6,100 bases of DNA from Verrucomicrobiales bacterium (GTDB taxonomy: Bacteria > Verrucomicrobiota > Verrucomicrobiia > Limisphaerales > UBA1096): positions 439-6,538 of the forward strand of contig PBKH01000020.1 in assembly GCA_002721375.1 (NCBI GenBank), in the 5' to 3' direction. Under the pieces are notes generated by a model, which saw only the letters and a program-made list of their open reading frames with translations, was not told the origin of the DNA and did not search any database. Shown one piece after another: positions 1 through 5,084 of the stretch. The first letter of the stretch is position 1, and the number at the start of each line of letters is the position of its first letter. The translations under genes and the position numbers were made by a program.

Positions 1-111
1 CGTGAAGATCTGGATAGCATCTTGGATCTGGCGAATGCCGACCGGGGCAATTTAAAAGCCCCACAACTTGATTCGATTAATCGAATCAACGAGGAGTCCC
101 TCTCCTTGTAA
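1..111 (+). CDS. C-terminal end of an unidentified protein (partial, 5' end outside window)
   Basis: Frame 1 is open from the window edge to a TAA at 109-111 and gives 36 residues, beginning REDLDSILDLANADRG and ending INEESLSL. The stretch is polar and acidic, with no motif I recognise, so no function is assigned. It is judged real because a strong intrinsic terminator for this strand follows 46 bp after the stop, as expected at the end of a transcription unit. A perfect 22-bp palindrome is embedded in the last codons. The gene converges on the glycosylase gene at 210-1061. Only the tail is visible, so the coding call rests on the open frame and the terminator; the identity is unknown. Confidence 0.6.
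   Translation, partial: REDLDSILDLANADRGNLKAPQLDSINRINEESLSL
68..89. repeat. Perfect 22-bp palindrome inside the end of a coding region
   Basis: The left half is TTGATTCGATT (68-78) and the right half AATCGAATCAA (79-89), an exact inverted repeat with no spacer. Each half also contains a direct GATT-C-GATT duplication, so the element holds four GATT/AATC units arranged symmetrically. It lies within codons for L-D-S-I-N-R-I-N and ends 19 bases before the stop codon. It could be a binding site for a dimeric DNA-binding protein, an mRNA 3' hairpin, or chance from repetitive codons. The symmetry is certain; the function is unknown. Confidence 0.75.
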
Positions 112-157
112 CACTCGGGCAAAAGCCTGAATTGGAAATACTGAAAAAGTACTAACC

Positions 158-203
158 CGCAGCCGGTTTGCTCTTCAAAGGACGCCGGCTGCGTTTGTTT
201 TTT
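158..203 (+). terminator. Rho-independent terminator with a bulged inner stem
   Basis: CGCAGCCGG (158-166) pairs perfectly over 9 bp with CCGGCTGCG (185-193). A T-rich tract with one interrupting G follows (194-203). Inside the loop, TTTG (167-170) can pair with CAAA (176-179) around CTCTT, leaving 180-184 as a one-sided bulge. It ends transcription of the plus-strand gene whose stop is at 111. On the minus strand the same stem begins 17 bases beyond the glycosylase stop, but no T-run directly abuts it there (CTTTTTC comes about 10 bases later), so termination of the converging gene is possible but weaker. Confidence 0.88.
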
Positions 204-209
204 CAAGAG

Positions 210-1061
210 TTAACTCCGTAAAAAGTAGCCGCGTTGTTTTTCGCTGATCGGCATTTTGAGGCGTTCCATGACCTGCAGCATATCCTCCCAGACCTGCCGC
301 TTTACCGACCACGACTGATTACGCAACAAATACGACGGATGGAATGTCGGCATCACCGGCACACCTCGGTACAACCGCCAATTGCCACGCAAACGAGTGA
401 TCCCAGTCGGCGTGCTGCCCAGCAATCCCTCGACGGCTGTCGCACCCAGGGCAACAATCACCCTCGGCTGGATGATTTCAATTTGCCTTCTTAGATACGG
501 AAACCAAAATTTTATCTCGTCTGGCCTTGGTTTTCTATTACCAAACGCCTGACCAGGAGTATCAGGACGATATTTGAGTATGTTTGCAATATAAACTGTT
601 TCGCGATCAAGATTAGCAGCATTTATTATCTTGGTAAGCAACTGACCGGCCTTGCCAACAAAAGGAACTCCAGCTTGATCTTCATCTGCCCCTGGGGCTT
701 CCCCAATAAACATCAATTCTGCATCTAATTTCCCGGTCCCAAACACAAGATTTGCTTTAGATGCTAATAATTCTGGGCTTTTATCAATAGACAAAATTTC
801 CTCGCTCAATTTCGCCATGGCGGATTCCTTTTCGTCGCAAGAAAGCTGAGGTGAATCGTAAATGCTCGGCTCGTTGGAGGGCTGTGTTGCCGCTTTTATG
901 GCGGCTTGGGCGACCAAAGAGGCAGAGTTTTTTTGCTTAGCCGACTTAGCCAAACTGGAAAGCGACTCCGACGAAATATCGACATATCGCACGCCCCGCT
1001 GTCGAAGTGATTCTAGGTGGCTAATGGTGGCATCTAGCAATTGATAATAATCGCCGGGCAC
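210..1061 (-). CDS. Family-4-type uracil-DNA glycosylase lacking the Fe-S cysteines
   Basis: The product (283 aa) belongs to the uracil-DNA glycosylase superfamily, type 4 (SPO1-like), which removes uracil from DNA at the start of base-excision repair. Motif 1 is GEAPGADEDQAGVPFVG (120-136), with E121 at the usual acidic position; AGQLL follows, and the histidine motif is HPSYLLRN (241-248). Family-4 enzymes normally bind a 4Fe-4S cluster through four cysteines. By alignment from memory those positions are D93, P96, Y164 and W186, and the only cysteine in the protein is C75. The codons for Y164 (TAT) and W186 (TGG) are each one base from cysteine. Residues 1-90 form an extension with a likely disordered Ser/Ala/Gln-rich linker (about 38-75). 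The start is GTG at 1059-1061, just after an in-frame stop, with no clear Shine-Dalgarno, so the exact start is uncertain. It lies 71 bp downstream of the cyclase gene on the same strand and could be co-transcribed. The family call is firm; glycosylase activity is inferred. Confidence 0.9.
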   Translation of the reverse strand: MPGDYYQLLDATISHLESLRQRGVRYVDISSESLSSLAKSAKQKNSASLVAQAAIKAATQPSNEPSIYDSPQLSCDEKESAMAKLSEEILSIDKSPELLASKANLVFGTGKLDAELMFIGEAPGADEDQAGVPFVGKAGQLLTKIINAANLDRETVYIANILKYRPDTPGQAFGNRKPRPDEIKFWFPYLRRQIEIIQPRVIVALGATAVEGLLGSTPTGITRLRGNWRLYRGVPVMPTFHPSYLLRNQSWSVKRQVWEDMLQVMERLKMPISEKQRGYFLRS

Positions 1062-1132
1062 CAGAAAATATTAAGCCAATCGAAAGTCCAATCACAGACC
1101 AAATTATTCACCGAAACGCAGTTTAAGTTTTT

Positions 1133-3418
1133 TTAACGAACGATAAACTCGAAGGCGCCGTGTTCCCTCACAGGATCCCAGTCAATATCCGTTTTCAACT
1201 CTCCAACCTCCATGCCAAGCGGTTTGTCCTTGAGGGTTTGCAAAACCTCGATGCATTTCTCCACTTGACCAAGCTTCAGATAAATGAGGCCCATTTGAAT
1301 GTGAATCCGCTGGGAGTTGACGGCATTTTTGATAAGCGGATAAAGCGCAGTTGCCTGCCGCCCTCGCATGAGCGCCTGTTCCGAATCACCCAGCATGGCA
1401 TATATCAACCCCATATTCATCTGCACGCGAGGGTCAATCGGGTTTTTTTCCGCCATGCTCTTTAGTATTTCGAGACCTGACTCGAGTTCAGTTTTCATTT
1501 TCTCCGCCTCTCCCATCCTCTCGAAAACAAACGCTCGCGCCAAAGCTTTGGGAATAACCCGGTTCTGCGAAAGATAAGGATCCTGCCTGATTAACTCGAC
1601 CGCCTCAAGCGACGCTTCATGGTTACCACGCGCCAACTCTAAACGGTGTTCATGGATAAGGAATTTATCCCGACCTACAATCCTCTGCGCCTCCTTAAGG
1701 AAAGTAATGGCGGATTCGGGATCGCCATCGCGTGCCCAGATGGCGTCGATCTTTAGACCGTAGTAATCAGCCGAATCGTTAAGGAGAATAGCGCGATCCA
1801 GAATCTCGATGGCTTGGTCATAGTTCTTTGCGACGATGTGCGTGAATGCCATCTCACGCAAAATCAAGTCGGATTGCGGGTTCAGTTCCAGTGCCTTGCT
1901 CATGCTGGAGAATGCAAGCGGAAGGTTGCCCTTAGCACGCTGCACCCACGCCATATCCTCGATATGCTGCGAAGCGCCTGGCTCCATTTTTCGAGCTAAA
2001 GTGAACTCTTCCAACGCCTTATCAAACTCGCTGAGCCCCCAGTAGTGCAGATAGCCCTTGGCCGTGTGAACCAGTGGAGCCTCCGGAGCCAATCCGACCG
2101 CTTTAGCCACACTCTCCCTAGCCAAAGTCAACCGTGCTTCAGTTCGTTCAATCCCGGACCAATAATAACCCAAATGACATAGTGCAATAATCGCGTGTGC
2201 TTCCGCGAACTGTTCATCGAGTTGCACTATCTTCTCTGCAAGAACGAGATTGGTGTCCAGTTCGCGCTTGGCAATCTGCACGATACCACGCTGAAGCAGC
2301 ACGAGGTAATGCTCGTACGCCTTCATGTTATGCGTCGGCTTACGAGCAATCCGAGCCTGTTCCTGCTGCGTTAGACTGGCCTCGAGGTAATCAGCCACGT
2401 TCGTCGCTACGCGTGTCTGTACGCCAAACACCTCGCTGAACTTTCCGTCGAACGTCTCCGACCATAGATGTCGATCCTCACGTGCATCAATCAACTGCAC
2501 AACAATGCGCACCTGCTCTCCGGCGCGCTGCACCGAGCCCTCGAGTACATGGGCAACATTGAGCCTGGCGGCGATTTCTGGCGACGTTGGTCGGTTGTCG
2601 CCCTTGTATCGCATGACTGACGTACGACTGATAACTTTCAACTCACTAATCTTCGATAGTGTGGCGGTGATGACTTCCGTCAACCCATCAGCGAAGTTTT
2701 CCTCTACCTCCCCCTTGGCAAAGTTGTCGAACGGTAGAACGGCTATCGACTTCGACGGGATGGCGCTCAGGTCTATGCCTCTACTTGACAAGAATAAAAA
2801 CACGGCTGCCGACGCAAGTACGACTAATAAAACAAAAGAAAACTTAAACGATTTACGCTTGGCGAAGCGCTCGGGCAACACAACCTTGCCATGGCTTGTT
2901 CCTACTGGGAGACCGGCGCTGGTTACACAATACACCTCAAACGCGTCATCAATCCCCTTGAACTTGGGGAAGCCTATGCTCTGTGTGGTCAGGTCTGGGT
3001 TTTGTGCAATATCGCGCTGGACCTTGTCGGACACCGCGATGCCGCCTGGTGGTGCCACGGTCTCGATACGCGATGCGATGTTCACGCCACTACCGAGCAC
3101 GTCGGTTTCGGTCTGCACCACATCGCCCTGATGCACCCCGATACGCAGCACTAAATCCGCGATCCCAAGGACTGCCTTTTGTATTTGGATTGCGCAGCGC
3201 ACCGCATCGTGTGAACTGGGGAAGCTAAGAAGCAAACCGTCCCCCATCTCCTTGAGCCATTGACCGCCAAAATCCTGCACGATTGGCTGCAGGATCTGTT
3301 TCTGCATGGCTAGTAAATCAAGAGCCTTAACCTCGTCGCCCTCCGTCAGATTGGAGAAGCCAACGATATCGGTGAAGACGATAGCAGCAAGGCGACGGGT
3401 GTGCTGTGGCGTGTTCAC
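1133..3418 (-). CDS. Membrane-anchored class III adenylate cyclase with TolB-like and TPR domains
   Basis: This 761-residue protein is predicted to convert ATP to cAMP. The N-terminal catalytic domain (about 8-165) has all canonical class III residues: metal ligands D17 (FTDIVGF) and D60 (GDGLLLSF), the adenine-selecting pair K56 (KEMGD) and D106 (DVLG), transition-state N113 and R117 (VNIASR). That predicts an active homodimer with ATP rather than GTP specificity. A basic stretch (FAKRKSFK, 185-192) precedes one hydrophobic span (about 193-211), suggesting an N-in anchor. Next comes a TolB/FlgO-like domain (about 223-355: SIAVLPFDN, FADGLTEVI, VLEGSVQ), then TPR-type helical repeats (about 365-735), ending in a WDPVREHGAF motif common at the end of such proteins. 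If the span is a true single pass, the TolB-like and TPR parts face the periplasm as a sensor. The start is GTG at 3416-3418, placed just before the conserved RRLAAIVFTDIVGF block, with an in-frame stop upstream and no good Shine-Dalgarno. The ligand and regulated process cannot be read from the sequence. Confidence 0.92.
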   Translation of the reverse strand: MNTPQHTRRLAAIVFTDIVGFSNLTEGDEVKALDLLAMQKQILQPIVQDFGGQWLKEMGDGLLLSFPSSHDAVRCAIQIQKAVLGIADLVLRIGVHQGDVVQTETDVLGSGVNIASRIETVAPPGGIAVSDKVQRDIAQNPDLTTQSIGFPKFKGIDDAFEVYCVTSAGLPVGTSHGKVVLPERFAKRKSFKFSFVLLVVLASAAVFLFLSSRGIDLSAIPSKSIAVLPFDNFAKGEVEENFADGLTEVITATLSKISELKVISRTSVMRYKGDNRPTSPEIAARLNVAHVLEGSVQRAGEQVRIVVQLIDAREDRHLWSETFDGKFSEVFGVQTRVATNVADYLEASLTQQEQARIARKPTHNMKAYEHYLVLLQRGIVQIAKRELDTNLVLAEKIVQLDEQFAEAHAIIALCHLGYYWSGIERTEARLTLARESVAKAVGLAPEAPLVHTAKGYLHYWGLSEFDKALEEFTLARKMEPGASQHIEDMAWVQRAKGNLPLAFSSMSKALELNPQSDLILREMAFTHIVAKNYDQAIEILDRAILLNDSADYYGLKIDAIWARDGDPESAITFLKEAQRIVGRDKFLIHEHRLELARGNHEASLEAVELIRQDPYLSQNRVIPKALARAFVFERMGEAEKMKTELESGLEILKSMAEKNPIDPRVQMNMGLIYAMLGDSEQALMRGRQATALYPLIKNAVNSQRIHIQMGLIYLKLGQVEKCIEVLQTLKDKPLGMEVGELKTDIDWDPVREHGAFEFIVR

Positions 3419-3547
3419 AGAAACAGTTAGAAAATCGTAGCCTCTTGATTAAACGCTTGAAAGCAAAACTCAACGGGCAATGACTAGCTTCCCGTCCGCC
3501 TTGCCAAGCGGGGGTGGGTTCCCGTAGGTTTCGGCCCTCTTTTGGGA
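3419..3547. promoter_or_regulatory. Divergent intergenic region between the cyclase gene and ilvE
   Basis: This 129-bp gap must hold the ilvE promoter and probably the cyclase promoter. For the cyclase (minus strand) a weak pair is visible: TTCAAG and TACGAT with a 16-bp spacer, about 15 bp before the GTG. For ilvE, TTGAAA (3457-3462) resembles a -35, but no convincing -10 follows. The ilvE-proximal part is GC-rich with several inverted repeats: ACGGG (3473-3477) with CCCGT (3491-3495); a compact hairpin at 3496-3511; CGGG (3509-3512) with CCCG (3521-3524). Several are mutually exclusive. No known riboswitch or T-box motif is recognised. The promoter boxes are guesses; the inverted repeats are seen directly. 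Confidence 0.4.
3496..3511 (+). other. Compact hairpin in the ilvE leader
   Basis: CCGC (3496-3499) pairs with GCGG (3508-3511). After a bulged C (3500), TT (3501-3502) pairs with AA (3506-3507) around a 3-base loop, GCC. The stem ends 36 bases before the ilvE ATG and competes with the neighbouring ACGGG/CCCGT and CGGG/CCCG pairings. It is not followed by a T-run, so it is not an intrinsic terminator. It may affect ilvE translation or mRNA stability; that role is speculative. Confidence 0.35.
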
Positions 3548-4423
3548 ATGAAGGTTTACATCAACGGTAAGTTTTACAGTGAGCAGAACGCTAAAGTGTC
3601 AGTGTTCGACCATGGGCTGCTTTACGGCGACGGCGTGTTTGAGGGCATCCGCGCCTATCACGGCCGCGTGTTCAAGCTGAAGGAACATATCGACCGATTG
3701 TTCTACTCCGCCAAAGCTATCATGCTCGACCTGCCGATGTCGCATGCGGGTCTGATGGAGGCCACGCTCGAGACATGCCGCCGCAACAAACTCAACGATG
3801 GCTACATCAGACTGGTTGTAACAAGGGGCCGCGGCACACTTGGCTTAAATCCTAACCGTTGCTCCGATCCTCAGGTTATTATCATTGCCGGAAAAATCCA
3901 ACTCTACCCACCGAGCTTATACAAAAAAGGCATGGAGATTTTAACGGTAGCAACCACTCGCAATCATCACAATGCAGTGAATCCTGCGATCAAATCGCTC
4001 AACTACCTAAACAATATACTGGCCAAAATTGAGGCAAACACCGCCGGATACGAGGAAGCGGTTATGCTCAACGCTGAAGGTTACGTGGCTGAGTGCACCG
4101 GTGACAACATTTTCATCCTAAATGATGGGCGTATGTTCACCCCGCCGCTCTCTTCTGGAGCACTACACGGCATCACACGCGGAACTGCTATAGACCTTGT
4201 CGCAGATTTCGGCATACCCACCGCAGAGCCAAATATGACCAGATACGACCTATACAATGCGGACGAATGTTTCCTAACTGGTACCGGCGCAGAGATCGTA
4301 CCAGTGGTAAAGATCGACCAGCGCGTTATTGGCAACGGAAGACCAGGACCAATCACCAAGAAACTGGTCAAAGCCTACCAAGAACTAACCAAGGTATCCG
4401 GAGAACCGATTGGCAGGCGCTGA
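3548..4423 (+). CDS. ilvE: Branched-chain amino acid aminotransferase (class IV PLP enzyme)
   Basis: The cytoplasmic enzyme (291 aa) reversibly transfers the amino group between glutamate and the 2-oxo acids of Leu, Ile and Val, the last step of their synthesis. It has the fold-type IV aminotransferase signatures: DHGLLYGDGVFEGIR (21-35); R50 (HIDRLF), expected to bind the PLP phosphate; K149 in PAIKSLNYLNNIL, the Schiff-base lysine; E182 in AECTGDNIF, which contacts the PLP ring nitrogen; and LTGTGAEIVPV (243-253). Length fits the family's usual 290-310. I chose ATG at 3548, giving MKVYINGKF as in many relatives, over an in-frame TTG two codons earlier; GGGA directly abuts the ATG, so neither has an ideally spaced Shine-Dalgarno. 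It is the first of three plus-strand genes. The class IV family also includes D-amino-acid transaminase and aminodeoxychorismate lyase, but the overall pattern fits IlvE best. Confidence 0.93.
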   Translation: MKVYINGKFYSEQNAKVSVFDHGLLYGDGVFEGIRAYHGRVFKLKEHIDRLFYSAKAIMLDLPMSHAGLMEATLETCRRNKLNDGYIRLVVTRGRGTLGLNPNRCSDPQVIIIAGKIQLYPPSLYKKGMEILTVATTRNHHNAVNPAIKSLNYLNNILAKIEANTAGYEEAVMLNAEGYVAECTGDNIFILNDGRMFTPPLSSGALHGITRGTAIDLVADFGIPTAEPNMTRYDLYNADECFLTGTGAEIVPVVKIDQRVIGNGRPGPITKKLVKAYQELTKVSGEPIGRR

Positions 4424-4504
4424 CTCGCCGGTAACACCAATCTACCAAAAAAACAGGCGATCAGACGAGCTTCAGCCTTTTATTCTGGCAGGTTTTATGC
4501 TATG

Positions 4505-4554
4505 TTTACATAAGTGTTGTTGCGTGGTTAAAAACATCCACTCAATGGTATAAA
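4505..4554 (+). promoter_or_regulatory. Candidate promoter(s) for mcsA-mcsB
   Basis: The 151-bp gap between ilvE and mcsA (4424-4574) is AT-rich in its second half. Two possible sigma-70-type signals are seen. TTTACA (4505-4510) matches a -35 at five of six bases, with TTAAAA 17 bp downstream as a poor -10. TGGTATAAA (4546-4554) is an extended -10 (TG-N-TATAAA) that would start transcription only about 14 bases before the mcsA ATG. The extended -10 also lies in a small inverted repeat, TGGT-ATAAA-ACCA (4546-4558). No CIRCE element or tandem GGTCAAA-type CtsR operator is present. I see no other gene in the gap. Confidence 0.35.
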
Positions 4555-4574
4555 ACCAATAATTGTCCGGACGA

Positions 4575-5081
4575 ATGCTGTGCGATATTTGCAAGGAAAA
4601 GGAAGCGACGGTTCACCTGACCCAAATGGTCGAAGGCAAGACTAAAAAGATCGACCTTTGCGAGGACTGCTCTAAGGCCAAGGGGGTTGACGATCCAGCA
4701 GGATTCTCGCTGGCCGACCTATTGCTCGGACTTGGAGCCTCCCAGGAAATGGAGGAGTCTGAATCAACAAAAGAGAAATGCCCCAAGTGTGGCTTTAGCC
4801 AGGGTGACTTCAAAAAAACAGGACGTCTTGGATGCCCGGACTGTTACGACCATTTCTCGGAAGGAGTCGAAGGCCTTCTTAAGAGCATGCACAAAGGCAC
4901 GCGCCACACCGGCAAAGCACCAGCGGTCTGGCAGCAAACAAAGGTGTATGTAGACCGGCTCCACTCCCTTAAAAGCAAACTTGATAAAGCCGTGTCTAAG
5001 GAGGATTACGAAAAAGCAGCTAAGCTGCGTGATGAGATCTCAAGAATTAAGTCAGAATTCGCGGAAACCAAGGAGGACTGA
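4575..5081 (+). CDS. mcsA: McsA-like zinc-finger, UVR-domain activator of protein-arginine kinase
   Basis: The 168-residue protein reads as McsA, the partner that activates the arginine kinase McsB and in Bacillus links it to the ClpC stress-proteolysis machinery. Four CxxC knuckles form two zinc sites: C3/C6 with C29/C32, and C69/C72 with C87/C90. The C-terminal third (about 130-165, LKSKLDKAVSKEDYEKAAKL) is a UVR motif, the helical hairpin shared with UvrB, UvrC and ClpC. Between the zinc sites is a Leu/Gly stretch (ADLLLGLG, 47-54) and an acidic linker, as usual in the family. ATG at 4575 is preferred because it puts the first knuckle at residue 3 (MLCDIC); an in-frame TTG four codons upstream is less likely. 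The start lacks a strong Shine-Dalgarno and is preceded by the palindrome GTCCGGAC (4565-4572). mcsB follows after 3 bp, which strongly supports the identification. Confidence 0.92.
   Translation: MLCDICKEKEATVHLTQMVEGKTKKIDLCEDCSKAKGVDDPAGFSLADLLLGLGASQEMEESESTKEKCPKCGFSQGDFKKTGRLGCPDCYDHFSEGVEGLLKSMHKGTRHTGKAPAVWQQTKVYVDRLHSLKSKLDKAVSKEDYEKAAKLRDEISRIKSEFAETKED
5071..5076 (+). promoter_or_regulatory. Shine-Dalgarno site of mcsB
   Basis: AGGAGG lies eight bases before the ATG at 5085 and inside the last codons of mcsA, whose TGA is at 5079-5081. It fixes the mcsB start and implies coupled translation of the two genes. It is the only consensus ribosome-binding site seen at any gene start in this window. 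Confidence 0.88.
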
Positions 5082-5084
5082 TCA

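Noticed and set aside
1062..1132. Separate promoter or terminator between the cyclase and glycosylase genes
   Set aside because: TAATAT is present on the minus strand near the glycosylase start, but no -35 lies at proper spacing, and no stem followed by a T-run is seen; co-transcription and an independent promoter are both open.
2505..3131. A 208-codon open frame on the plus strand
   Set aside because: It lies wholly inside the cyclase gene on the opposite strand, spanning its conserved catalytic and TolB-like domains. The translation is Ser/Thr/Arg-rich with no recognisable motif, so it is an antisense shadow.
3480..3527. Classical branched-chain amino acid attenuator leader peptide
   Set aside because: The 15-residue frame has one Leu and no Ile or Val, has no Shine-Dalgarno, and no terminator hairpin with a T-run follows before ilvE.
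3542..3547. TTG as the ilvE start
   Set aside because: It would add only two residues (M-G) before the MKVYINGKF that typically begins this family, and it has no Shine-Dalgarno.
4455..4485. Intrinsic terminator after ilvE
   Set aside because: AGGC (4455-4458) and GCCT (4475-4478) precede TTTTATT, but the stem is only 4 bp with a 16-base loop that does not pair, too weak to call.
4563..4574. TTG as the mcsA start
   Set aside because: The ATG at 4575 starts directly before the first zinc knuckle, as in relatives, and the four extra residues show no family resemblance.
4424..4574. CIRCE or CtsR heat-shock operator upstream of mcsA
   Set aside because: Neither the TTAGCACTC/GAGTGCTAA pair nor tandem GGTCAAA heptamers occur; only short unrelated inverted repeats are present.
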